DNA from: Phycicoccus sonneratiae
GTDB taxonomy: Bacteria > Actinomycetota > Actinomycetes > Actinomycetales > Dermatophilaceae
NCBI RefSeq assembly: GCF_016887965.1
Contig: NZ_JAFDVD010000008.1
Coordinates: 307,769-371,768, forward strand
Direction: 5' to 3'
DNA length: 64,000 nt
Both the position numbers and the translations under genes were made by a program. Within the stretch, counting starts at the first letter, position 1. Every line of letters begins with the position of its first letter. The notes under the pieces were generated by a model that saw nothing but the letters and a program-made list of their open reading frames with translations, made no database searches and was not told the origin of the DNA. Below are positions 26,517-34,859 of this stretch, piece by piece.

Positions 26517-27264
26517 ATCGCGCGGCGTCGGGCGCCACGAGGCCGGGGACCTCGGCGAGCGAGGCGATGACGGGGATCTTGCGCGCCTCGACGAGCCGCC
26601 CCGAGCGCTCGTCCGGGACGCCGTCGCGGACCAGCCACGCGGCGGCCAGCCCGGCGTCCGCGGCACCGAGCGGGTCGGTGGCCACCTCGTCGCCGACGTA
26701 GAGCGTGAGGGCCGGCTCCGAGCCCAGCCGGCGGCATGCCTCGTGGAAGGCGCGGGCGTCGGGCTTGCCGAAGCCCAGGGTGTCGCGGCTGCACACGACG
26801 TCGAAGAGGTCGTCCAGGCGGGCGGCGGCCAGCTTGGCCCGCGTGTACTCGCCGGAGGAGTTCGTGAGGACGCCGACCGCGAGACCGGCCGCCCGCAGCG
26901 CGGCCACCGCCGGGCGGACGTCGTCGAACGCGGTCATCGCGGCGAGGAACGCCGGCTCGTACCGGTCCTCGAACTCGTCCCACCAGTCGCCGTCGGCCGG
27001 ACGGTCGAGCCACGCCGCGAGCTCGGCGAGCCGGGCCCGGCGCATCTCGTCGAACTCGATCTCGCCACGGGTGTAGGCGGCGAAGTGCCCCTCGGGGTCG
27101 TCACGGAAGCGGACCCCGGCCTGGGCGAGGCGCTCGGGGTCGGCGTCCGGCCAGAGCGCGCTCGCCGCCGCGGCGCCGGCCGCGTGCATCGCCGAGCGCG
27201 TGTCGTAGAGGGTGTCGTCGGCGTCGAGGAGCACCGCCTCGACGCCGAGGCCGTCCCCGGTCAC
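26491..27264 (-). CDS. HAD-family hydrolase
   Basis: A 257-residue haloacid-dehalogenase-type phosphatase. Motif I is LLDADDTLYDT (nucleophile Asp14, then Asp16), motif II LTNSSGEYT, motif III lysine in GFGKPDARAFHEA and motif IV YVGDEVATDPLGAADAG; a helical cap lies between motifs I and II. The substrate is a small phosphate ester or nucleotide, not predictable further. The GTG at 27264 overlaps the gltX stop (GTGA), so it is co-translated with gltX. Confidence 0.88.
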   Translation of the reverse strand: MTGDGLGVEAVLLDADDTLYDTRSAMHAAGAAAASALWPDADPERLAQAGVRFRDDPEGHFAAYTRGEIEFDEMRRARLAELAAWLDRPADGDWWDEFEDRYEPAFLAAMTAFDDVRPAVAALRAAGLAVGVLTNSSGEYTRAKLAAARLDDLFDVVCSRDTLGFGKPDARAFHEACRRLGSEPALTLYVGDEVATDPLGAADAGLAAAWLVRDGVPDERSGRLVEARKIPVIASLAEVPGLVAPDAARFGPGERGR

Positions 27265-28814
27265 AGGGTGGCGCGCAGGGTCGCGAGGCGGGTGAGGGTC
27301 GCGCCCTTGCCGAGGATCTCCATCGACTCGAAGAGCGGCGGGCTGACCCGGCGCCCCGACACCGCGGTGCGCAGCGGCCCGAACGCGAACTTCGGCTTGA
27401 GCCCGAGGCCCTCGACGAGGGCGGTGCGCAGCGCGGCCTCGATGGCCTCGGCCCGCCACGTCGCCTCGGAGCCGAGCACACCGTCGTGCTCGTCCGGCAG
27501 GTCGCCGAGCGCGGCCAGGGCGGCGTCGAGCGTGGCGGCCGCGTCGTCCTTGAGCTGGGCGCGGGCGTCGTCGGCCACCTCGACCGCGTCGTCGGCGGCG
27601 TAGAACGGCGCGACGAGGTCGGCGGCCTCGGTGAGGTGCGCCATCCGGGTCTGGATGAGCGCGACGACCTGCTCGAGGCGGGCGAGCTCGCCGAGCGAGG
27701 GGTTCGGGCCGAGCACCTCGGCGCGCTGGAGGTAGGGCAGGAGGCGCGAGGTGAGGTCGGCGAGCGCGAGCTCGCGGATGTGGACGCCGTTGAGCCAGTC
27801 GAGCTTCTTGAGGTCGAAGATCGGGCCCACCGGGTTGACGTCGGCCCAGTCGAAGCGCTGCGAGAACTCCTCGAAGGTGAAGACCTCGACGTCGTGGCCC
27901 TCGGCGTCCTGGGCCGGCGGGTAGGCCAGCAGACCGAGGAAGTTGACGAGCGCCTCGGGGAGGTAGCCCTCCTCCTCGAACCAGGTGAGCCGGGCCTCGG
28001 GGTTCTTCCGCTTGCTGATCTTGCTCTTGTTCTCGTTGCGCAGCAGCGGCATGTGCGCGAACCTCGGCGGCTCGAGCCCGAGCCAGCGGTAGAGCAGGAC
28101 GTGCTTCGGGGTCGAGGAGACCCACTCCTCGCCGCGCACGACGTGGGTGATGCCCATCTCGTGGTCGTCGACGACGACGGCGAGGTGGTAGGTCGGGAAG
28201 CCGTCGGCCTTGAGGATGACCTGGTCGTCGGGGCGCGGGGCGGACATCCGGCCGCGGATGAGGTCGTCGAACCCGGTCTCGACGTCGTCGGGCACGAGCA
28301 TCCGCACGACCGGGGTCTCGGAGAACCCGGGCAGCGCGCGGCGCTCCTCCTCGGTCTTCCCGACGCAGAGCCGGTCGTAGCCGGTGGGCTGCTTGAGCCG
28401 CTGCTGCTCCTCGCGCATCGCGGCGAGCCGCTCGGTGGAGCACCAGCAGCGGTAGGCGTGGCCCTCGGCGAGCAGGCGCTCGACGTAGGGCGCGTAGGTG
28501 GTGAGCCGCTCGCTCTGGCGGTACGGGGCGCACGGGCCGCCGATGTCCGGGCCCTCGTCCCAGGTGAGCCCGAGCCAGCGGAGGGTGTCGAAGACCTGCT
28601 GCTCGGAGCCCTCGACGAGCCGGGCCCGGTCGGTGTCCTCCACGCGCAGGAGGAAGCGCCCACCCTGCTGGCGCGCGAAGGCGAGGTTGAACAGGGCCAT
28701 GTAGGCCGTGCCGACGTGGGGGTCGCCGGTCGGGGACGGGGCGACACGGAGGCGGACGGGGCCGGGGAGGTCGCCGGTCGGGCTCGCGGAGGTGGTGGGG
28801 GTCTGCTCGCTCAT
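27261..28814 (-). CDS. gltX: glutamyl-tRNA synthetase
   Basis: A 517-residue class I synthetase charging tRNA-Glu (and, where GatCAB exists, also tRNA-Gln). The HIGH-equivalent is in VAPSPTGDPHVGTAYMALF and the KMSKS-equivalent is KISKRK in ENKSKISKRKNPEARL. The tRNA-acceptor discriminating DGFPTYHLAVVVDDH block is typical. It lies about 0.9 kb from the tRNA-Glu and tRNA-Gln genes, on the same strand. TACGCT lies nine bases before the ATG at 28814 and may be its -10 box. Confidence 0.97.
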   Translation of the reverse strand: MSEQTPTTSASPTGDLPGPVRLRVAPSPTGDPHVGTAYMALFNLAFARQQGGRFLLRVEDTDRARLVEGSEQQVFDTLRWLGLTWDEGPDIGGPCAPYRQSERLTTYAPYVERLLAEGHAYRCWCSTERLAAMREEQQRLKQPTGYDRLCVGKTEEERRALPGFSETPVVRMLVPDDVETGFDDLIRGRMSAPRPDDQVILKADGFPTYHLAVVVDDHEMGITHVVRGEEWVSSTPKHVLLYRWLGLEPPRFAHMPLLRNENKSKISKRKNPEARLTWFEEEGYLPEALVNFLGLLAYPPAQDAEGHDVEVFTFEEFSQRFDWADVNPVGPIFDLKKLDWLNGVHIRELALADLTSRLLPYLQRAEVLGPNPSLGELARLEQVVALIQTRMAHLTEAADLVAPFYAADDAVEVADDARAQLKDDAAATLDAALAALGDLPDEHDGVLGSEATWRAEAIEAALRTALVEGLGLKPKFAFGPLRTAVSGRRVSPPLFESMEILGKGATLTRLATLRATL

Positions 28815-28917
28815 GGTCGGACCAGCGTAGTGCGGGGCGCTCGGGGCCCCGCGAGCCCGGGGCCGCCAGGCCGCACCGGAGAGCCCATCGGGCCGCCGGC
28901 TGGTCCAGACTGCTCGG

Positions 28918-29622
28918 ATGGCGGGGACGGCGGCGGCAGGCACGGAGGCGGACGACCGGGCCGGCCGCGTCCGGGGGCGACGCATCGGGGTGGTCGTGGC
29001 CGTCCTCACGACGATCGTGCTCGTGTTCTTCGCCCGGCGGATCGCGACCGACTGGCCGCACGTCCTCGACGGCTCGGTGCCCGACGACGACCTCGCGGAG
29101 AAGTACGTCGCGTCGCCGTGGCTGGCCTACGGGCACATGGTGCCCGGTGTCGTGTACCTGCTCGGAGCCCCGCTCCAGCTCTCCCGGAGGTTCCGGTCCC
29201 GGCACTACGTGCTCCACCGGCGGCTGGGCCGCGTGCTCCTCGGGTGCGCGCTCCTCAGCGGGGTGCTCGCCGTGGTCCTCGGGTTCGTCTTCGCGTGGGG
29301 CGGGCGCACCGAGTCGTTCGCGACGCTCGTCTTCGGCTCGTGGTTCGTCCTCTGCCTCGTCCTCGCGTTCCGCGCGATCCGCTCGGGCCGCGTCCCCGAC
29401 CACCGCCGCTGGATGGTGCGGGCCTTCGCGGTGGGGCTCGGGGTCGCGACGATCCGGCTCTGGGTCGGGGTCTTCACCGGCATCCAGCTCGGCCTCCTCG
29501 GCATGACCGACGAGCCGATGCCGGCGCGGAGCACCTTCGGTGTCGCGTTCTGGCTCGGCCTCGGGATGCACGTGGCCGCCGCGGAGTGGTGGCTGCGGCG
29601 TACCCCGGACCTCGACGGCTGA
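28918..29622 (+). CDS. DUF2306-type membrane protein
   Basis: A 234-residue integral membrane protein with about six hydrophobic segments (first VVVAVLTTIVLVFF near residue 30). Charged loops carry RSRHYVLHRRLGRVLLG and PDHRRWMVRAFAVGLG, the histidine-rich pattern of the DUF2306 family, whose members are uncharacterised and may bind haem. It is transcribed away from gltX; CAGACT six bases before the ATG may be a leaderless -10 box. Confidence 0.7.
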   Translation: MAGTAAAGTEADDRAGRVRGRRIGVVVAVLTTIVLVFFARRIATDWPHVLDGSVPDDDLAEKYVASPWLAYGHMVPGVVYLLGAPLQLSRRFRSRHYVLHRRLGRVLLGCALLSGVLAVVLGFVFAWGGRTESFATLVFGSWFVLCLVLAFRAIRSGRVPDHRRWMVRAFAVGLGVATIRLWVGVFTGIQLGLLGMTDEPMPARSTFGVAFWLGLGMHVAAAEWWLRRTPDLDG

Positions 29623-29693
29623 GCCCCCCGGCCGATGAGTTCGGCGCCCGGCGGCGGTCGGTCCTGGCGTCAGCACCAGCAGAGGAGGACCCC

Positions 29694-29987
29694 GTGGACA
29701 CCGACCCGACCCGACCGGGACCGCTCGACATCACCTTCGAGGCCACGCTCGTGCGCAGCGACGCCGACGGCGGCTGGACCTACGTGGTCTGGCCGGAGTC
29801 GGCCGCCGTCTTCGGCACGCGCGGGCTGGTCAAGGTGACGGGCACCGTCGACGGCGCCCCGCTGCGCACGTCGTTCATGGCGCTCGGCGACGGGCGCCAC
29901 AAGCTGCCGGTCACCGCGGCGACGGTGGCCGCGACGGGCAAGGCCGTGGGTGACGTCGTCGAGGTGCACCTCACCGAGCGGCGCTGA
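29694..29987 (+). CDS. DUF1905 protein
   Basis: A 97-residue DUF1905 protein, a small beta-rich fold: ITFEATLVRSDADGGWTYVV, FGTRGLVKVTGTVDG, LGDGRHKLPVTAATVAATG and VGDVVEVHLTERR. The function is unknown. The GTG at 29694 has a strong AGAGGAGG ribosome-binding site. It probably forms a two-gene unit with the DUF2306 gene 71 nt upstream. Confidence 0.8.
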   Translation: MDTDPTRPGPLDITFEATLVRSDADGGWTYVVWPESAAVFGTRGLVKVTGTVDGAPLRTSFMALGDGRHKLPVTAATVAATGKAVGDVVEVHLTERR

Positions 29988-29998
29988 GCGCCCCTTGC

Positions 29999-30280
29999 TC
30001 AGCCGTCCTCGGGGTGGGCCCCGTGGACGCGGGGCGAGCCCTCGTCCTCGTGGTCCTTGACGTCGTCGATCTCGTCGACGAGCCGGTCGCGCTCGGCTCC
30101 GTCGACCGCCACCTGCGCGTCCTCGAGGCCCTCGTCGAGCTCGCGGGCGATGGTGTCCTTCTCGGCGCTGTACTCCCAGGTCGTCACCTCGTCGACGACG
30201 TTCTGGGCGGCCTCGGTCGCGGCGTCGTCGGCGCTCTCGGTCCCGGGCTCGGTGCCGTCCGGGCGGTCGGTGTCGGGCAT
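29999..30280 (-). CDS. small acidic hypothetical protein
   Basis: A 93-residue, strongly acidic protein (starting MPDTDRPDGTEPGTESADDA), with a central predicted helix (VVDEVTTWEYSAEKDTIARE) and no membrane segment. I do not recognise the family. It is convergent with DUF1905 (11-nt gap) and divergent from the VOC gene. High third-position GC supports coding. Confidence 0.6.
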   Translation of the reverse strand: MPDTDRPDGTEPGTESADDAATEAAQNVVDEVTTWEYSAEKDTIARELDEGLEDAQVAVDGAERDRLVDEIDDVKDHEDEGSPRVHGAHPEDG

Positions 30281-30377
30281 CGGGCTGCTCCTCTCCGCGC
30301 GCGGGCTCGCGCGCCGTCCTCCGCCCCGTGCCCGCTCCGGGCCCGGGGCAAACGGCCGGGCGGGGACCGGAATCCGG

Positions 30378-30406
30378 TTGCCGTGCCGCGGCACCGTCCC
30401 TAGCGT
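30378..30406 (+). promoter_or_regulatory. promoter of the VOC protein gene
   Basis: TTGCCG (30378-30383), a 17-bp spacer and TAGCGT (30401-30406), with an expected leader of about 45 nt. Confidence 0.4.
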
Positions 30407-30457
30407 GCCGGGCACGGGGGCCACCGGGCACCCGCCGACCTCGACGGGGTGACACCC

Positions 30458-31174
30458 ATGACCGTCCGACTCGACGCGCTGACCGTCGACGCCCTCGACC
30501 CCCACCGGCTGGCCCGGTTCTGGGGCGGGCTGCTCGGGTGGACGCCGGTCGCCGACCCGCACGCGCCCGCCTCCCTCGAGCCGACCGACGACACGACCTT
30601 CCGCCTGCGGTTCCTGCCCACCGACGCTCCGAAGACGACGCAGAACCGCATGCACGTCGAGGTGACGAGCGAGACGCCCGGGCACCAGGACCGCACGGTG
30701 GCCCGGGCCCTCGAGCTCGGCGGGCGGCACGTCGACGTCGGGCAGCGGCCCGAGGAGGGCCACGTCGTGCTCGCCGACCCCGAGGGCAACGAGCTGTGCG
30801 TCCTCGGTGCCGGCAACACCTGGCTCGCCGACTGCGGGTTCTTCGGGGACGTCGCGTGCGACGGGACCCACGCCGTCGGGGTGTTCTGGAGCGAGGCGCT
30901 CGGGTGGCCGCTCGTGTGGGACGAGGGCGAGGAGACGGCCGTCCGCTCCCCCAGCGGTGGCCCCAAGATCGCGTGGGGCGGACCGCCGCTCATGCCCTCG
31001 ACCGGACGCGACCGGTTGCGGTTCGACGTGGCGGTTCCGGCTGCCGAGGCCGACGCGGAGCTGGCCCGCCTCGAGGGCCTCGGGGCGCGGCGCCTGACGG
31101 ACGGACCGGACGCGGACGGCTCGTGGCGGGTCGCCGACGTCGACGGCACGGAGTTCCGGCTGCTCGTCGACTGA
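30458..31174 (+). CDS. two-lobed VOC (glyoxalase/bleomycin-resistance fold) protein
   Basis: A 238-residue protein made of two VOC halves (about 1-110 and 115-238). Each has the strand-helix pattern with VVLADPEGNELCVLG and VADVDGTEFRLLVD at the ends of the lobes. Such proteins are metal-dependent isomerases, dioxygenases or drug-binding proteins; the substrate is unknown. The ATG at 30458 or the in-frame GTG at 30449 could be used. It is followed 51 nt later by another VOC-containing gene. Confidence 0.8.
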   Translation: MTVRLDALTVDALDPHRLARFWGGLLGWTPVADPHAPASLEPTDDTTFRLRFLPTDAPKTTQNRMHVEVTSETPGHQDRTVARALELGGRHVDVGQRPEEGHVVLADPEGNELCVLGAGNTWLADCGFFGDVACDGTHAVGVFWSEALGWPLVWDEGEETAVRSPSGGPKIAWGGPPLMPSTGRDRLRFDVAVPAAEADAELARLEGLGARRLTDGPDADGSWRVADVDGTEFRLLVD

Positions 31175-31225
31175 CCCGGTCGACCCCACGCCACGACGGT
31201 CGTCGCGGGTCTAGGGTCCCCGAGC

Positions 31226-31927
31226 ATGGACATGCTGAGGAGCGCGCAGATCGCCGGCACCGGGCTCACCGACTGGCGCAAGCTGGCACAGGGGTTGCAC
31301 GCGCGGTGGCTCGTCGGGGGGTTCTCGGCCGGCGCCCGGTTCGTCGTGGCGGTGGGCGAGGCGGCGGACGCGGTCGGCCACCACCCGACCGTCTCCCTCG
31401 GGGCCGGGCACGTCGACCTCAAGCTGAGCAGCGCCGACGCGATCTACCGCGACGACGAGGGCACTGAGTACGTCGTCGAGTGGGTGACCCAGCAGGACGT
31501 CGACCTCGCCCGCCGGATCAGCGAGGTCGCCGCCGAGCACGGCCTCGTGGCGGACCCGGGCGCGGTGAGCGTCGTCGAGCTCGGGCTCGACGTCGCCGCG
31601 TCGGCGGCCGTCGCCCCGGTGTGGGCCGCGCTGCTCACCGGCGACCCCGAGGCCCAGGGCCGCGGCACGCCGGGCGACGAGGTCCGCGACGACACCGGCC
31701 GGGTGCCGAACCTGTGGTTCGGGGACGCGCCCGACGAGGCGAACCGTCAGCGGTTCCACGTCGAGGTCTACGTCGCCCCCGAGGTGGCCGCCGGGCGCAT
31801 CGCCGCCGCCGTCGCCGCCGGCGGGAAGGTCGTCGGCGGGGACGAGCCCGGGCTCACAGTCATCGCCGACCCCGAGGGCAACACCGGCGTCGTGTGCGTC
31901 GACACCGAGGCCGCGGCGACCGGCTGA
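31226..31927 (+). CDS. pterin-4a-carbinolamine dehydratase-like domain fused to a VOC domain
   Basis: A 233-residue fusion. Residues 1-95 match pterin-4a-carbinolamine dehydratase (GLTDWRKL, LHARWLVGGFSAGARFVVAV, AVGHHPTVSL with the catalytic His pair, and VDLARRISEVAAEHG); that enzyme recycles tetrahydrobiopterin after aromatic hydroxylation. Residues 110-233 form a VOC-like domain ending VIADPEGNTGVVCV. No pterin-dependent hydroxylase is nearby, so the pterin role is inferred only. TAGGGT lies eight bases before the ATG. Confidence 0.8.
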   Translation: MDMLRSAQIAGTGLTDWRKLAQGLHARWLVGGFSAGARFVVAVGEAADAVGHHPTVSLGAGHVDLKLSSADAIYRDDEGTEYVVEWVTQQDVDLARRISEVAAEHGLVADPGAVSVVELGLDVAASAAVAPVWAALLTGDPEAQGRGTPGDEVRDDTGRVPNLWFGDAPDEANRQRFHVEVYVAPEVAAGRIAAAVAAGGKVVGGDEPGLTVIADPEGNTGVVCVDTEAAATG

Positions 31928-31977
31928 CCGGTCGCTCGGCCCTTGCCCGCCGGGCCGCGCACGCCGACGATGGCACG

Positions 31978-32433
31978 GTGGACGCACCGAGCTACCGCAT
32001 CTGGCCCCCGGTGGCCCTCGGCGTCCCGCTCCTGGCCGGCCTCGCCCTGTCGGCGGCGGGCGACCCGTTCGAGGTCCCGACGGGTCCGGCCCGCCTCGTC
32101 GGCGTCCTGCTCGTCGTCGCCTTCGCCCTGTGGAACGGGTGGGCCCTGCTGCTCATGGGGCGCCACCGCACGGCGCTGCTGCCGGGCGGTGCGACGACGA
32201 CGATCCTCGACTCCGGCCCGTTCGGACTGAGCCGCAACCCGCTCTACGTCGGGCTCGTCGCCCTCGACGCCGGGTTGGCCCTGCTCGCCGGCTCGGCGTG
32301 GGCGCTGCTCCTCGTCCCGGTGGGCGTGCTGGCCCTCGGGTGGGGCGCCGTCCGTCCCGAGGAGCGCTACCTCACCGAGAAGTTCGGGGACGAGTACACG
32401 GCCTACCGACGCCGCGTCCGCCGCTGGATGTAG
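31978..32433 (+). CDS. isoprenylcysteine carboxyl methyltransferase-like membrane protein
   Basis: A 151-residue membrane protein with about four hydrophobic segments. The C-terminal SAM-binding signature of the ICMT/PEMT-like family is visible: GPFGLSRNPLYVGLVALD and RPEERYLTEKFGDEYTAYRR. Bacterial members methylate unknown membrane or isoprenoid substrates. The GTG at 31978 lies six bases after GACGAT. It runs convergent with the FAH gene (7-nt gap). Confidence 0.82.
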   Translation: MDAPSYRIWPPVALGVPLLAGLALSAAGDPFEVPTGPARLVGVLLVVAFALWNGWALLLMGRHRTALLPGGATTTILDSGPFGLSRNPLYVGLVALDAGLALLAGSAWALLLVPVGVLALGWGAVRPEERYLTEKFGDEYTAYRRRVRRWM

Positions 32434-32440
32434 GAGTGCC

Positions 32441-33211
32441 TCAGGGCTCGACGACGGGGTTCGACAGCGTGCCGATCCCCTCGATCTCCACCTCGACGCG
32501 CTGCCCCGGCCGCATCGGGCCGACGCCGGCCGGCGTGCCGGTGAGGATGACGTCGCCGGGCAGCAGCGTGAAGGCCTTCGACGCGTGCGACACCAGCGCC
32601 GCGACACCGTGCACCATGTCGGCGGTCGTGCCGTCCTGGACGACCTCGCCGTCGAGGCGAGTCACGACCGAGACCGACGACACGTCGAGGTCGGTCTCGA
32701 TCCACGGCCCGAGCGGGCAGAAGGTGTCGAAGCCCTTGGCCCGGGCCCACTGGCCGTCCGAGCGCTGGAGGTCGCGGGCGGTCACGTCGTTCGCGACGGT
32801 GTAGCCGAAGACGACGGCCGCGGCGTCCTCGGGCTCGAGGTCCTTGCACAGCCGCCCGATGACGACGGCGAGCTCGCCCTCGTAGTGCACCTCGGAGGTC
32901 TGCGGCGGGTAGACGATCGGGTCGCCCGGCCCGACGACGGCGGTGTTCGGGACGAGGAACATCAGCGGCTCGTCGGGCACGTCGGTGCCCATCTCGGCCG
33001 CGTGGTCGGCGTAGTTGCGGCCGATGCCGATGACCTTGCTGCGCGGGATGACCGGCGCGAGCAGCCGCACGTCCTCGACGAGGTGGGTCGCGCCGGTCAG
33101 CTCGATCCGCTGGTAGAGCGGGTCGCCGGTGACCTCGGCGATCTTCTCGCCCGTCCCGTCGACCAGACCGTAGACGGGATCCTCACCGGTGGTGAACCTC
33201 GCGATGCGCAT
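32441..33211 (-). CDS. fumarylacetoacetate hydrolase family protein
   Basis: A 256-residue FAH-fold enzyme: VIGIGRNYADHAAEMG, EVHYEGELAVVIGR (metal-binding Glu), GYTVANDVTARDLQ (metal-binding Asp), KGFDTFCPLGPWI and VILTGTPAGVGPM. Family members hydrolyse or isomerise beta-dicarbonyls such as oxaloacetate, acylpyruvates or HHDD. The gene next to gltX in M. tuberculosis (Rv2993c) is of this family, so it belongs to the conserved block. The ATG at 33211 is six bases after TAGCCT (33223-33218), implying a leaderless mRNA. Confidence 0.9.
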   Translation of the reverse strand: MRIARFTTGEDPVYGLVDGTGEKIAEVTGDPLYQRIELTGATHLVEDVRLLAPVIPRSKVIGIGRNYADHAAEMGTDVPDEPLMFLVPNTAVVGPGDPIVYPPQTSEVHYEGELAVVIGRLCKDLEPEDAAAVVFGYTVANDVTARDLQRSDGQWARAKGFDTFCPLGPWIETDLDVSSVSVVTRLDGEVVQDGTTADMVHGVAALVSHASKAFTLLPGDVILTGTPAGVGPMRPGQRVEVEIEGIGTLSNPVVEP

Positions 33212-33217
33212 GGGCCG

Positions 33218-33223
33218 AGGCTA
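33218..33223 (-). promoter_or_regulatory. -10 box of a leaderless FAH-family transcript
   Basis: Minus-strand TAGCCT, then six bases, then the ATG at 33211. Confidence 0.4.
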
Positions 33224-33245
33224 GTGCCCCCTGCCCGCCCGCGGC

Positions 33246-33758
33246 TCAGCCACCCTCACCACGCCGTCCCCGGGAGTCCTCGTCGACGAGCCGGTTGATG
33301 AGCTGCTGGACGTCGTCGCTGTCGGGGACGTTGACGAGGTCCTCGTCGGGGCTGTCGCCGGCCGACTCGATGTGCAGCGAGCCGGCACCGATGAGCCGGT
33401 CGAGGAGGGTCTGGCGGAAGCTGACGTCGGTGATCTTGGCCAGCGTGATGTCCTTGCCCGACTTCGTCAGCACGCCGCGGCGCACCATCACCCGGTGGGT
33501 CGTGATGACGTAGTGCGTCGAGCGCCAGCGCACGTACGGCGCGAGGACGAAGAGCAGGAGGACGAACGCGGCCGCGCCGAGCACGACCCAGAGCAGCACG
33601 GTGCCCACCGACCCGTCGGGCAGCACGAGCAGCGCGATGACCGCCGCGGCCACGACGACCACCCCGACGACCGTCGGGAGCAGCACGGTGAACCAGTGCG
33701 GGTGGAGGTGGCGCACGACCTTCTCGTCCTGCGCGAGCACGTTCTCGGGGAAGCTCAC
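33246..33758 (-). CDS. PH-domain membrane protein (YdbS-like)
   Basis: A 170-residue protein with two adjacent membrane helices (residues about 20-75), followed by a bacterial PH (bPH2) domain: YVRWRSTHYVITTHRVMVRRGVLT and LAKITDVSFRQTLLDRLIG. The C-terminus is acidic. Such proteins are widespread in actinobacteria with no fixed role. The GTG at 33758 follows TACGCT by six bases, so the mRNA is probably leaderless. Confidence 0.83.
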   Translation of the reverse strand: MSFPENVLAQDEKVVRHLHPHWFTVLLPTVVGVVVVAAAVIALLVLPDGSVGTVLLWVVLGAAAFVLLLFVLAPYVRWRSTHYVITTHRVMVRRGVLTKSGKDITLAKITDVSFRQTLLDRLIGAGSLHIESAGDSPDEDLVNVPDSDDVQQLINRLVDEDSRGRRGEGG

Positions 33759-33764
33759 GGCGTC

Positions 33765-33770
33765 AGCGTA
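33765..33770 (-). promoter_or_regulatory. -10 box of the leaderless PH-domain transcript
   Basis: Minus-strand TACGCT, then six bases, then the GTG at 33758. Confidence 0.4.
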
Positions 33771-33816
33771 GGGCCGTGCGCCCCGGCGCGTCAGGAGGTG
33801 GCGCCGGTGGCGGGCC

Positions 33817-34743
33817 TCAGCCGACGCCGGCCCTCGCCGCGGCCTCGGCGACGACCTTGCCGACGGTGACGGCCCCCTCGTCGGTGAGGTGGATGTCGAA
33901 GGCGGTGCAGATGTAGGTGAGGGTGCAGACCTGGGCGACGTTGCGCGGGACCTCGCGGCCGTTGAAGGATGTCGGGGTGTCGTCGTCGAGGGCGAAGGCC
34001 GCGTCGAGCGGGACGAACCGGGCGCCGGACCCCTTGGCTGTGCGCGAGATCGTCGCGTCGAGGTCGGTGAAGGCCTTCGTGGCGACCTTCAGCTGCGCCT
34101 CGCCGGTGCCGAGGTACGAGGCGGCGAGCCACGGGTTGTAGTAGCCGAGGACGAGCACGGGGACGTCCGGCCCGGCGGCCGCCCGCAGGCGCGACAGGAT
34201 GGTCGGGAGGTTCTCGTCGACCGTGCCGAGCCCCGTGGTCGCGCACGCGGCGTCGACGGTGAGCCGGGCGACGCAGCGTAGGAGGTCGTTGCCGCCGATG
34301 TCGACGGTGACCAGCCGCACGTCGCCGCGCCGTTCCTCGAGCAGCGACTCGGCCTGCGCGATCTGGCTCTTCTCCGGGTAGGTGCACTTCCCGCCCTCGA
34401 GGAAGGAACCCGTGGTCTCACCGCTGCAGGCGAGGTTGGCGACCCCGAGGGCCTCCCCGCCCTTCCCGAGCCGGGCCGCCGCGAGCGCCGGGTACGCGCT
34501 GTCGCGCAGCTCGGCACCGCCCGGCTGGTACCCGGCGGCGAGCGAGTCGCCGAGCGCGAGGTAGAGCGGGCCGTCGGGCGCCGCGCCCAGGGTGGACGGC
34601 GTCGTGCTCGGGGTGGGGGTGGTGCTCGTCGAGGGTGCGGCCGCCGTGGGTGACGCAGAGCCGCTCGGGGTGTCGTCGGAGCCGCCGCACCCGGCGAGGA
34701 CGAGCACGGCCGCGAGGACGGCGACGAGGGGCGTGCGGGGCAC
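33817..34743 (-). CDS. SGNH/GDSL hydrolase lipoprotein
   Basis: A 308-residue secreted esterase-like protein. The signal peptide ends in the lipobox LAGCG, and a Ser/Thr/Pro linker (about residues 25-55) spans the wall. The SGNH domain has block I LALGDSLAAGYQ (nucleophile Ser), block III VDIGGNDLL and block V FDIHLTDEGAV (catalytic Asp/His). Conserved cysteines (LACSGET, CVARL, CATTG, CTLTYICT) suggest disulfides. It probably hydrolyses lipid or acyl esters outside the cell. The start is a GTG at 34743. Confidence 0.86.
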   Translation of the reverse strand: MPRTPLVAVLAAVLVLAGCGGSDDTPSGSASPTAAAPSTSTTPTPSTTPSTLGAAPDGPLYLALGDSLAAGYQPGGAELRDSAYPALAAARLGKGGEALGVANLACSGETTGSFLEGGKCTYPEKSQIAQAESLLEERRGDVRLVTVDIGGNDLLRCVARLTVDAACATTGLGTVDENLPTILSRLRAAAGPDVPVLVLGYYNPWLAASYLGTGEAQLKVATKAFTDLDATISRTAKGSGARFVPLDAAFALDDDTPTSFNGREVPRNVAQVCTLTYICTAFDIHLTDEGAVTVGKVVAEAAARAGVG

Positions 34744-34847
34744 GAGCGGCTCCGGGGTGGGTCGTGGTGGTGGTCGGACGGGCGAGGACGAGCAGGGACC
34801 ATCCTCTCCCGGCCCAACGCGCGGACCGTCCCCGATGTGCCCACCGG

Positions 34848-34853
34848 TACCGT
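34848..34853 (+). promoter_or_regulatory. -10 box that fixes the start of the glycosylase-like gene
   Basis: TACCGT, then six bases, then the GTG at 34860. It rules out start codons further upstream. Confidence 0.45.
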
Positions 34854-34859
34854 GACGCG

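Noticed and set aside
26491..29676. A 1061-codon minus-strand frame through gltX and the DUF2306 gene
   Set aside because: Only its last 257 codons are real (the HAD protein). The rest is out of frame with gltX and low in complexity.
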